Assembly (NCBI GenBank): GCA_963808165.1 | Contig: CAWEET010000023.1 | Span: forward strand, 186,001-250,000 | Reading direction: 5' to 3' | DNA length: 64,000 bases | From: Thiosocius sp963808165 | Lineage (GTDB): Bacteria; Pseudomonadota; Gammaproteobacteria; Chromatiales; Chromatiaceae | Made by a program: the position numbers and the translations under genes | The notes under the pieces: model-generated | Databases searched by the model: none | What the model saw: the letters and a program-made list of their open reading frames with translations, nothing else | What the model was told of the DNA's origin: nothing | In this document: in pieces, positions 43,747 through 51,991 of the stretch | How the letters are laid out: each line of letters begins with the position of its first letter | How positions within the stretch are numbered: the first letter of the stretch is position 1

Positions 43747-44622
43747 TCAGACGACATCGGCCCGGCGCATCGCTTCGCGCAGCCGATCGTGAAGGGGCAC
43801 CGAGAACCAGGTCAGCGGCAACCGAATGCCACGCCCGATCAGGCCCATCTCGGCCACGGCCCATTTGACCGGGATCGGATTGGATTCGAGAAACAGGTCC
43901 TTGTGCAGACCGACAAGCCGTGCGTCGATCTCGGCCGCGCCCGCGGCATCGCCCGCCAGCGCTGCCGCGCACATCGCATGCATCGCGCCCGGCGCGACGT
44001 TCGCGGTCACCGAGATGTCGCCGTTGGCCCCAAGCAGCATCGCTTCGCGCGCCGTGGCGTCGTCACCGCTGTAGATCGCGAAGTCGGGTGGGGTCAGTTC
44101 CCGCAGCCGACGGATGCGATCCAGGTCACCGGTGGCCTCTTTCAGGCCGACGATGTTGTCGATCGGGGCAAGCCTCGCCACGGTCTCGGGCAACATGTCC
44201 ACCGCCGTACGGCCTGGCACATTGTAGAGGATCTGGGGGATATCGACCGCCTCGGCCACCGCCTTGAAGTGCAGGTAGAGCCCCTCCTGGGTCGGTTTGT
44301 TGTAGTAAGGGGTCACCAACAGACAGGCATCGGCACCGGCCTCGCTCGCGCAGCGGGTCAGCGTGATGGCCTCGCTGGTCGAATTGGCACCGGTTCCAGC
44401 GATCACAGGGATCCTACCGGCGGCCTGTCGCACCACCAGCGCGATCGCATCGCAGTGTTCCTGTTCGTCCAGGGTCGCGGACTCCCCCGTGGTACCCACT
44501 GCCACGATCGCATCCGTACCCTGCTCGACGTGCCAGTCAATCAGGCGCAGGAATGCGGCCTCGTCGACGCTGCCGTCGGGGTGCATCGGGGTGACGATGG
44601 CGACCAGACTACCCTGGATCAT
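43747..44622 (-). CDS. dapA: 4-hydroxy-tetrahydrodipicolinate synthase
   Basis: First committed step to lysine and diaminopimelate. Seen: IVTPMHPDGSVDEAAFLRLI, VGTTGESATLDEQEH, the catalytic tyrosine in LLVTPYYNKPTQEGLYLHF, YNVPGRTAVDM and the Schiff-base lysine in NIVGLKEATGDLDRI, then FAIYSGDDATA. Length 291. Divergent from the GalT-like gene; bamC follows after 47 bases. Confidence 0.96.
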   Translation of the reverse strand: MIQGSLVAIVTPMHPDGSVDEAAFLRLIDWHVEQGTDAIVAVGTTGESATLDEQEHCDAIALVVRQAAGRIPVIAGTGANSTSEAITLTRCASEAGADACLLVTPYYNKPTQEGLYLHFKAVAEAVDIPQILYNVPGRTAVDMLPETVARLAPIDNIVGLKEATGDLDRIRRLRELTPPDFAIYSGDDATAREAMLLGANGDISVTANVAPGAMHAMCAAALAGDAAGAAEIDARLVGLHKDLFLESNPIPVKWAVAEMGLIGRGIRLPLTWFSVPLHDRLREAMRRADVV

Positions 44623-44791
44623 CGGTTGGCTCCGCTGGAAATCAAGCGTTTCATTCTATCCCGGTGACTTTTCGGGTGCCAAGAAACAATCCGCCTGGAT
44701 TCCGATTCGATGCCCCCATCAAAACGGCAAACTTGAGTACAGGCGCCGCTACCAGTGGAAACTGCGCTGGCTTCCGGGAGGTTAGCAGCTT

Positions 44792-45880
44792 ATGAGCGAA
44801 TCCAACGACAGGGTGCGCGAAATCAGGATCAACCCGATCGTCCCCACCGAATCGGTGCTGGTTGCGACGGCGCGCGGGATGCGGCCGAAAACCGCTGAAG
44901 AACCGGCCGAACGCGATACCCGCAAGGTCGTCGAAAGGTGTCCGTTCTGCCGCGGCAACGAAGACCGCACACCGCCGGAGATCAAGCGTTACCCGGAGGA
45001 TGGCGATTGGCAGATCCGAATCGTGCCCAATCTCTACCCGGTGCTGGGGGATGACCGCAGCAACGCCAGTATCGCCTTCGGTCTGCAACAGGTGATCGAC
45101 GGCTACGGGCGGCATGAGGTGGTTATCGACAACCAGGATCACGGCATCGCCCTGCATGAGATGAGCCGCGAGCATCTGGCGAACCTGTTTTCCGTCCATC
45201 AGCAGCGCATGGCCGAACTCTACGCCTCGGACTCACGCCTCAAGTACGTGCTGGTGTTCAAGAACTTGGGTGCGGCGGCGGGCGCCAGTATCGCGCATAC
45301 GCACAGCCATATCATCGCCACCCCGGTGATACCTGAGAATGTACAGAACGAGGTGCACCACAGCCGCAAGTACCAGCGCAAATCCAGCCATTGCGTGTAC
45401 TGTTCACTGATCGACGAGGCGCTGACCTATGAGGCCACGATCTACGATCGCCACTCCGGACAGATCCGGCGCAAGATCAACGTCGGCCAGCATGTGATCG
45501 AGCGTGGGGAACGCTTCGTCGCGATAACGCCCTTCGTCAGTCGCTTCGAATGGGAGATCCATATCCTGCCGTTGCATCACGAGGCCGATTTTCTGGCGGC
45601 CACGCCGGAGGACATGGCGGACTTTGCCAGGGTCCTGCGACGCACCATGGCGCGCCTGGAAAAGGTTGTCGGCGGCGTCCAGTACAACTTTTTCCTGCAC
45701 TCCGTGCCGCATGGGGCCGAATTCGAGGGTTGCCGCGACAGCTATCACTGGCACCTGGAAATCTGTCCGCGGACCAGCATTCCGACCGGCTTCGAGCTCG
45801 GCTCGCGCCTGTTCGTGAGTACCGTCAGCCCTGAATCGGCGGCGGAGGCCCTGCGCAATGCCGAGATCGAAGAGTGCTGA
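44792..45880 (+). CDS. GalT-like nucleotidylyltransferase (candidate APS:phosphate adenylyltransferase)
   Basis: HIT-superfamily transferase with both halves of the GalT fold. Zinc-type cysteine pairs at C50/C53 (CPFCRGNEDRTPPE) and C201/C204 (HCVYC). The catalytic motif is H169-T-H-S-H173 within GASIAHTHSHIIATP. Galactose-1-phosphate uridylyltransferases have H-P-H-G-Q, so the third position is His instead of Gln. A second H-x-H (319/321) lies in YHWHLEICPR. No other galactose genes are nearby. ADP sulfurylase (APAT) from Thiobacillus denitrificans belongs to this family, and the host appears to oxidise sulfur, so an APS-linked role is plausible but unproven. GGGAGG precedes the ATG. Confidence 0.72.
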   Translation: MSESNDRVREIRINPIVPTESVLVATARGMRPKTAEEPAERDTRKVVERCPFCRGNEDRTPPEIKRYPEDGDWQIRIVPNLYPVLGDDRSNASIAFGLQQVIDGYGRHEVVIDNQDHGIALHEMSREHLANLFSVHQQRMAELYASDSRLKYVLVFKNLGAAAGASIAHTHSHIIATPVIPENVQNEVHHSRKYQRKSSHCVYCSLIDEALTYEATIYDRHSGQIRRKINVGQHVIERGERFVAITPFVSRFEWEIHILPLHHEADFLAATPEDMADFARVLRRTMARLEKVVGGVQYNFFLHSVPHGAEFEGCRDSYHWHLEICPRTSIPTGFELGSRLFVSTVSPESAAEALRNAEIEEC

Positions 45881-45969
45881 CACGGGCAGCCGCGACAGGC
45901 CGAGACAAGGGGCCAACGCAGCAGTACACTCGCACTCATCATCCCTGAACAACCCCGGCCATTACCGCG

Positions 45970-46509
45970 ATGCCAGCGAAAAACAGCCATCTCGTGATCT
46001 CCGCCCTCGGCAGGGATCGATCCGGAATCGTCGATCAGCTATCGAAGGGCATTTACGAACTCGACTGCAACATCACGGACAGCCGCATGACCGTGCTGGG
46101 TGGCGAATTCGCGATTCTTCTGCTGGTGGAGGGCCCCTGGAACCGGCTTGCCAAGCTGGAAGACCAGGTCCCCGAGCTGCAGGAAAAACTCGATCTGGTG
46201 ATAATCACGAAGCGCACCGAGGAACGCAGCGGCAATGCGAACCTCCTGCCCTACGGCGTCGATGTGGTGTCACTCGACCATCCCGGCATCGTCTACAGCC
46301 TGGCCAGCTTTTTCTCCGAAAAGAACATCAATATCGAGGACATGACGACCAGTTCCTACGCCGCGGCGCACACCGGAACCCCAATGTTCTCGGTGCGCAT
46401 GAACATCGGCATCCCGGCCAATATTCATATCGCCGCGCTGCGTGACGAATTCATGGACTTCTGCGACAGCATGAACATCGATGCAGTCCTCGAGCCCATC
46501 AAAGGCTGA
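45970..46509 (+). CDS. gcvR: GcvR-like ACT-domain regulator
   Basis: Two ACT domains, residues about 8-85 (LVISALGRDRSGIVDQLSKG, ITDSRMTVLGGEFAILLLVE) and 95-175 (VDVVSLDHPGIVYSLASFFS, NIEDMTTSSYAAAHTGTPMF). Matches GcvR, which acts with GcvA on the glycine cleavage operon in E. coli. 179 residues. Located before bcp and near dapA-bamC, the same grouping as in E. coli. A glycine link to glyA is possible but gcv genes are not in the window. Confidence 0.88.
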   Translation: MPAKNSHLVISALGRDRSGIVDQLSKGIYELDCNITDSRMTVLGGEFAILLLVEGPWNRLAKLEDQVPELQEKLDLVIITKRTEERSGNANLLPYGVDVVSLDHPGIVYSLASFFSEKNINIEDMTTSSYAAAHTGTPMFSVRMNIGIPANIHIAALRDEFMDFCDSMNIDAVLEPIKG

Positions 46510-46533
46510 AGCGATTAAGGAGGCGCCAAGATC

Positions 46534-47007
46534 ATGGCCGATATCGCCGTTGGCGAAAGCGTTCCCGCGGTTTCCCTGCACCTGACCGGTGACCGCACTG
46601 CAGATCTCGCAGACTACCGCGGCAAACCCCTGGTGCTGTACTTCTACCCGAGGGCCAGCACACCCGGCTGCACGCAGGAGGGGCTCGACTTCAGTGCGGC
46701 GATCGCCAAGTTCCGCCGCCAATCCTGCGTGATCCTCGGCGCCTCACGCGACAGTCTGAAGGCGCAGGAGAACTTCAAGGCCAAACAGGATTTTCCGTTC
46801 GACCTGGTGGCCGACACGGATGAGGTCCTGTGCAACGCCTTCGGCGTGATCAAAATGAAGAACATGTATGGCAAAAAGGTGCGCGGCATCGAACGCAGCA
46901 CCTTTCTCATCGATGCCGAGGGCGTCCTGCGTCAGGAATGGCGCGGAGTCAAGGTCAAGGGGCATGTCGACCAGGTGCTCGAGGCCGCCAAAGCCCTAAA
47001 CAAGTAA
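46534..47007 (+). CDS. bcp: Thioredoxin-dependent peroxiredoxin, BCP type
   Basis: Thiol peroxidase of 157 residues: LVLYFYPRASTPGCTQEGLD holds the peroxidatic cysteine in P-x-x-x-T-P-G-C-T. The resolving cysteine that E. coli Bcp has five residues later is absent (Gly-Leu-Asp here), so it would work as a 1-Cys enzyme or use another Cys such as that in RRQSCVILG. FPFDLVADTDEVLCNAFGV and RSTFLIDAEGVL are also typical. Strong ribosome site GGAGG. Follows gcvR by 24 bases. Confidence 0.93.
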   Translation: MADIAVGESVPAVSLHLTGDRTADLADYRGKPLVLYFYPRASTPGCTQEGLDFSAAIAKFRRQSCVILGASRDSLKAQENFKAKQDFPFDLVADTDEVLCNAFGVIKMKNMYGKKVRGIERSTFLIDAEGVLRQEWRGVKVKGHVDQVLEAAKALNK

Positions 47008-47045
47008 CTCTCCCCCCCCGACGTATCCCCATTATCTGGAGCACC

Positions 47046-48464
47046 ATGGGCATCAAATCACGCCGAGACAAAAAGCTTTTCATCCTGGATACCAACGTGC
47101 TTATGCACGATCCCACCTCGATCTTCCGATTCGCTGAACACGACATCTTCATGCCCATGGTGGTCCTCGAGGAACTCGACCGGGCCAAAAAGGGCACCTC
47201 GGAGGTGGCCCGCAACTCCCGTCAGGTAAGCCGCTTTCTCGACGAGCTGATGAGTTCAGCGTCCAAGCAGGACATTGACTCGGGTCTCCCCTTGCCGCGC
47301 TCGGTCCAACGGCGCGGCAACGGCGACGACCTCGCTGACAATGGTCATCTGTTCTTCCAGACCCAGCTGCAGCCAGCGCAACTGCCGCAAACCCTGCCCG
47401 GCAATACGCCCGACAACAACATCCTGGGGACCGCGCTGGCGCTCGCGGAAATGGCGCCGGAGCGACACGTCACGCTGGTATCAAAGGACATCAACCTGCG
47501 CATCAAGGCGGCGGTGGTCGGCATCCATACCGAGGACTACCACAATGACCAGGTACTGGATGACGTCAACCTGCTGTACAGCGGCGAGTCCGGACTGCCC
47601 GCCGATTTCTGGGAGACGCACAGCAAAGATATGGCCTCCTGGCAGGAAGACGGCCACACCTTCTACCGTGTGACCGGACCGGACACCGAGGGCTGGTACG
47701 TCAATCAGTGCCTCTACATCGAGGGAGAACAGCCATTCGAGGCGATCGTCAGGGAGAAGGACGGCCCCGACGCGCTCATCGAGATCGTGCAGGAATACCG
47801 CAGCAGTAAACATGCCGTGTGGGGCATCAGCGCTCGCAACCGCGAACAGAACTTTGCATTGAATCTGCTGATGGACCCGAGGATCGACTTCGTCTCCCTG
47901 CTCGGGACAGCCGGCACGGGCAAGACGCTGCTCGCACTGGCCGCCGGCCTCTCACAGGTACTCGATCAGAATCGTTTCCGCGAAATCATCATGACCCGAG
48001 TCACCGTGCCGGTAGGCGAAGACATCGGCTTCCTGCCCGGCACCGAAGAGGAAAAGATGACGCCCTGGATGGGCGCGCTGATGGACAACCTCGAGGTGCT
48101 GACCCAGACCGAGGGCGGCGAATGGGGCCGGGCTGCGACCGACGACCTGCTGCGTTCGAGGATACGAATCCACTCGCTCAACTTCATGCGTGGCCGCACC
48201 TTCCTCAACAAGTACATCATCCTCGATGAAGCACAGAATCTGACGCCGAAGCAGATGAAGACCTTGATCACACGAGCCGGCCCCGGCACCAAGATCGTCT
48301 GTCTGGGCAACGTGGCGCAGATCGACACCCCCTACCTGACCGAAACCACGTCCGGCCTGACCTACGTCGTCGACCGCTTCAAACACTGGCCGCACGGGGG
48401 ACATATCACGCTGCTGCGCGGCGAACGTTCTCGACTGGCGGAATTCGCCTCAGAGGCCCTGTAA
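47046..48464 (+). CDS. PIN domain-PhoH family ATPase
   Basis: Fusion of an N-terminal PIN nuclease domain (LFILDTNVLMHDPTSIFRFA, with acidic residues in MVVLEELDRAKKG, GNTPDNNILGTALALAE and TLVSKDINLRIKA) with a C-terminal PhoH-type ATPase/helicase (Walker A LLGTAGTGKTLLALAAG; RVTVPVGEDIGFLPGTEEEK; YIILDEAQNLTPKQMKTLIT). Such PhoH2/YlaK-like proteins are RNA helicase-nucleases. 472 residues from ATG 47046. Follows bcp by 38 bases, possibly the same transcript. Confidence 0.92.
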   Translation: MGIKSRRDKKLFILDTNVLMHDPTSIFRFAEHDIFMPMVVLEELDRAKKGTSEVARNSRQVSRFLDELMSSASKQDIDSGLPLPRSVQRRGNGDDLADNGHLFFQTQLQPAQLPQTLPGNTPDNNILGTALALAEMAPERHVTLVSKDINLRIKAAVVGIHTEDYHNDQVLDDVNLLYSGESGLPADFWETHSKDMASWQEDGHTFYRVTGPDTEGWYVNQCLYIEGEQPFEAIVREKDGPDALIEIVQEYRSSKHAVWGISARNREQNFALNLLMDPRIDFVSLLGTAGTGKTLLALAAGLSQVLDQNRFREIIMTRVTVPVGEDIGFLPGTEEEKMTPWMGALMDNLEVLTQTEGGEWGRAATDDLLRSRIRIHSLNFMRGRTFLNKYIILDEAQNLTPKQMKTLITRAGPGTKIVCLGNVAQIDTPYLTETTSGLTYVVDRFKHWPHGGHITLLRGERSRLAEFASEAL

Positions 48465-48469
48465 CAAAG

Positions 48470-51280
48470 TCAGGCAGCCGAGCAGGCCGATATGTGGCTC
48501 TCGAGCGCCGCCACGGCGTCGCGATAGGCCGCGTCGAGCGCCGCGAAGGCCGACCCGGCTGCCGCCAGATTGCCATTGCGCGCCTCGCGCTCGGCCTCGC
48601 GCGCCAGCTCCGACAGCCGCATGGCGCCGACGTTGGCACTGCTCGACTTGAGCGAGTGTACTGGCATGACCAGGCCCTGGACATCTCCCCGGGCGATCGC
48701 TGTTTGCGCCTGCTCGACCAACTCGGGGGCATTGTGCAGAAAGGTGCGCAGTAGCCCGAGATAATCGTCTTGCATGATCTCTCGCAGTTCGCCCAATACC
48801 CTGTCGTCGAGAACGGGGCTGGACGACACTGTCCGCTGTTGCTGCGCAGCCGGGGACGATGGCCGCTTGTCGGCGGCTCCCAGCCAACTGGACACACTGG
48901 CGCGCAATTCCGGCAGGCTGATCGGCTTGGCCAGATAGTCGTCCATTCCAGCCCTGATGCATTTTTCCCGATCCCCCTCCATTGCATTCGCAGTCATTGC
49001 GACCATCGGCGTCGGGTTCCGGCCCTCGGCCGCTTCCAGTCGACGAATCCGTCGCGTCGCCTCGTACCCATCCATCACCGGCATCTGGCAATCCATGAAG
49101 ATGATGTCGAAGCGCTGCGTTTCGAACTGACTCAGCGCCTCTTTGCCGTCGATCGCGGTCTCGCACTGCAGGCCCAGCCTGGACAATGCCTTCTTGACGA
49201 CACCGAGATTCACCGGGTTGTCTTCGACCAACATCACCCGGCCGGAAAATTCCGCCGCCTGCGGCGACACCGGCGCCGTATCCAGCGCGACATCATTCAC
49301 GGACACATTCAGGTCATCGTAGATCTCCGCGGCGCGCACATCGGTGGCCCCGAAACGACTGATCTCGACATCGAACAGGCGATGCAGGATTCTGCGGAGC
49401 GGCTCAGGACGCAGCGCATCGGCCAGAACCATCACACCAAAATCCCGCTTGAGCTTATGCGCCAGGGTCTCCGAACGCAGGGCCACGACGATGTGCATGC
49501 GTCTTAGCGACTCGATGCTGCGAATCTCGGTGAGCAGGCCGGGCAGGCGCCGCTCGATACCGGCCCCGTCGATCAACGTCAGTTCGTACGTCCAACTCGC
49601 ACCGAGCATGCTGGTTGAGCGCAGCCTTGCGAGAGCATCCGCCGGATCGTCGGTGGGCTCCGCTATCACCCCCCAGTCGCGCAGATTCCTTGCCACCTTG
49701 GCCGCGCTGTCCGGGTCCGCGATCAGCGTCAGGATGCGCACTCCCTTGAGGTCACGACGCGCCGAGGGGACCTCTTCCACCGACTTGCGCAGCGGTACCA
49801 GGAACCAGAAGGTCGATCCCCGCCCGGGTGTCGAACGGACACCGATCCGGCCGTCCATCAGTTCGACCAGGCGCTTGCAAATCACCAGCCCGAGCCCGGT
49901 GCCGCCGTGCTTGCGCGTGGTCGATGCATCTGCCTGGCTGAAGGACTGGAACAGGCGGTCGGCGGTGTCGGGTGACATACCGATGCCGGTATCGGCCACC
50001 GCGAACAGCAGTTCCACCTCTTTCTGACTCGTCTTTCCGCGCGACACCTCGACACGGATGCCACCTTCCTCGGTGAACTTGATCGCGTTGCTCACCAGGT
50101 TGATGAGGACCTGACGTAGCCGGATCGGATCTCCGCGGACCACTTCGGGCACGTTGTCGGCGACACTGGTGCTGAGCTTCAGGTTGCGATTGCGCGAACT
50201 GCCACTCATCAACTCGGTTACCGATTTGACCAGCTCGCGAATGTCCACCTCGATCGTCTCGAGCTGCAGCTTGCCCGAGTCGACCTTGGCGAAGTCAAGA
50301 ATGTCGTTGATGATGCGCAGCAGGTGACGCGACGAATTCTGGGCTGTCTGCACGAATTTGAGCTGCTCGCCGTTCAGCGGCGTGTCGCGCAGCATTTCGA
50401 GAATCGGCAGGATACCGTTCAGCGGGGTGCGAATTTCATGGCTCATGGTGGCCAGAAACTCGGTCTTGGTGCGGGCAGCGTCCTCGGCGAGATCCAAGAT
50501 CTCGGCCAACTCCGATTCGAGCGTCAGGCGCCGGCCTTCGGCCTCGCGCAGCTGCGCCTCGTCATCGCTGAGCTGTCGCTGCAGCTCAGCGGCCTCGAGC
50601 CGCAGATAATGCACGTCCGCCTTGACCCGCTCGACGCGACGCGCATACATCGCGGCCATCAGGGCCAGCAGGGCCAGTGACAGCCACATGCCCACCGGCA
50701 CCATCAGGGCCTCGAGGCCGGAGCCGGGTGCGTAGGCCAGGGGCAGCGTGAATCCAAGCTGTACCAGCAGCTGTGCGAGGAGGCCGATCCGCCACGACAG
50801 GCTCGGCAAGAGCGACACCGCCTGGGCCAGCCAGGCAATCACCAGCAGCAGTTTCGACGATCCCGGATCGAACCCGGCGGCAAGCGCGGCCGCAAAGGCC
50901 CAGGCAGCGCTGCTGACAGTCATCACCGCAACCATCAGCAATCGCCAGCCGGTCAGGGCCCCGCGACTGAGCAGTTGTCCGGCGAGCAGCGGGCCGCCGA
51001 ATGCGGCTACCGCAGCCGGGAGTGCGGCCCAGACAAGCCAATGCGTATCGAGGCGAGTCGCGGCGAAGCCAAGCCAGGCGACCAGCGCCACCAGAAGGAG
51101 CAGGGCCGCACCGGAGAATCCGGCAAGCCGCGCGCTGTGCTTCAGGCTCTCGATTCCGATCAGACCCTGCAACGCATACGCATCCGAAGCGGCGTCGGCT
51201 GGCTCTGCCTGGGCATGTGCGTCGGGAGCAGTCACCGCGTCAGTCATCCCCTTTTGGCGGGCAGATCGGGCCCGCCCCAT
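48470..51280 (-). CDS. Hybrid sensor histidine kinase with receiver and Hpt domains
   Basis: Multi-domain phosphorelay kinase. Up to six membrane helices at about 55-212, a coiled linker, a HisKA domain with the phospho-acceptor H281 (FLATMSHEIRTPLNGILPIL), and an HATPase with NLVSNAIKFTEEGG, ADTGIGM and GGTGLGLVICKRLVELM. A receiver-like domain without the usual aspartate sits at about 525-640 (VRILTLIADPDSAA). A true receiver at 680-800 carries Asp730 (FMDCQMPVMDGYE), and an Hpt domain carries His875 (MPVHSLKSSSANVGA). Met12 (51247) is an alternative start. Divergent from a REC/GGDEF/EAL gene, a likely partner. Confidence 0.9.
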   Translation of the reverse strand: MGRARSARQKGMTDAVTAPDAHAQAEPADAASDAYALQGLIGIESLKHSARLAGFSGAALLLLVALVAWLGFAATRLDTHWLVWAALPAAVAAFGGPLLAGQLLSRGALTGWRLLMVAVMTVSSAAWAFAAALAAGFDPGSSKLLLVIAWLAQAVSLLPSLSWRIGLLAQLLVQLGFTLPLAYAPGSGLEALMVPVGMWLSLALLALMAAMYARRVERVKADVHYLRLEAAELQRQLSDDEAQLREAEGRRLTLESELAEILDLAEDAARTKTEFLATMSHEIRTPLNGILPILEMLRDTPLNGEQLKFVQTAQNSSRHLLRIINDILDFAKVDSGKLQLETIEVDIRELVKSVTELMSGSSRNRNLKLSTSVADNVPEVVRGDPIRLRQVLINLVSNAIKFTEEGGIRVEVSRGKTSQKEVELLFAVADTGIGMSPDTADRLFQSFSQADASTTRKHGGTGLGLVICKRLVELMDGRIGVRSTPGRGSTFWFLVPLRKSVEEVPSARRDLKGVRILTLIADPDSAAKVARNLRDWGVIAEPTDDPADALARLRSTSMLGASWTYELTLIDGAGIERRLPGLLTEIRSIESLRRMHIVVALRSETLAHKLKRDFGVMVLADALRPEPLRRILHRLFDVEISRFGATDVRAAEIYDDLNVSVNDVALDTAPVSPQAAEFSGRVMLVEDNPVNLGVVKKALSRLGLQCETAIDGKEALSQFETQRFDIIFMDCQMPVMDGYEATRRIRRLEAAEGRNPTPMVAMTANAMEGDREKCIRAGMDDYLAKPISLPELRASVSSWLGAADKRPSSPAAQQQRTVSSSPVLDDRVLGELREIMQDDYLGLLRTFLHNAPELVEQAQTAIARGDVQGLVMPVHSLKSSSANVGAMRLSELAREAEREARNGNLAAAGSAFAALDAAYRDAVAALESHISACSAA

Positions 51281-51421
51281 TGCGTAATCGAAACAGCGCG
51301 TTAGCGCAGGTCATTGTGGCAGACTCGGGCGAGATAGCATATCGTTCGGCAATCAGTCGTTAGGTTGGTATGCGTAGGCTGAGCGCGCGCTGCGTAAACC
51401 ACCAAGGGGATCGGCAAGGCA

Positions 51422-51991
51422 ATGGCGTTACCGCCAGACGACATGGACTCCGCTCTGACCACGGAAAAAGATGCGTTCTTGAGGCAGTTGCCCAAACGCA
51501 TCGCCGCTATCGAGGATATCTGGGCGAGACTGGAAGCGGGCTCCTGGGACGGCACCCAACTCGAGGCCATGTACGAGCGGGTGCGCGAGATCTTCGAGTC
51601 CAGCAAGGCTTTTTCCCTGTTCCAGCTCAACGAGAGCGCGTTTTCTCTCGAGGTCTACCTCAGCTCCTTCGTCGGCTCGGACATCAGGCCCGGCGCGGCG
51701 CAGGTGGACGCGATCGCCGGGCTGGTCCGCACCCTGAAGACTGCGGCCAACGTCACCGCGTCAGCCGAACAGGGACGAGACAGCAAGGCCAGCGAGACCG
51801 CTGTGTACCTGCTTGGGGATTCGGTCGGGCTGACGGCGGAACTGGCCGAGCCGCTGCGCTCGCTGGACTGTGACGTCGAGCAGTTCACGGACCCCGAGCC
51901 ATTGCTGGCGCGCCTGCAATTGTCCCCCCCAAGGCGATCGTTGCGGACACCGCGATGCTGCCACAGATGGCGCCGCTCTCGGCGGAGCTGA
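51422..51991 (+). CDS. Hpt-like/REC part of a frame-split response regulator (N-terminal fragment)
   Basis: Residues 1-110 are helical and Hpt-like (AFLRQLPKRIAAIEDIWARL, FSLFQLNESAFSLEVYLSSF) but have no phospho-accepting histidine. Then comes the first half of a receiver-like domain (ETAVYLLGDSVGLTAELAEP). After DPEPLLARLQLSPP the frame becomes arginine/cysteine-rich nonsense. This happens at a run of seven C (51924-51930); with eight C the frame runs straight into the protein at 51955-53823, which continues the receiver domain. So this is the 5' part of a gene of about 2.4 kb. Confidence 0.62.
   Translation: MALPPDDMDSALTTEKDAFLRQLPKRIAAIEDIWARLEAGSWDGTQLEAMYERVREIFESSKAFSLFQLNESAFSLEVYLSSFVGSDIRPGAAQVDAIAGLVRTLKTAANVTASAEQGRDSKASETAVYLLGDSVGLTAELAEPLRSLDCDVEQFTDPEPLLARLQLSPPRRSLRTPRCCHRWRRSRRS

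Noticed and set aside
44792..45880. Straightforward galT assignment
   Set aside because: The fold is GalT-like, but the H-T-H-S-H site and the lack of galactose genes make the symbol unsafe.
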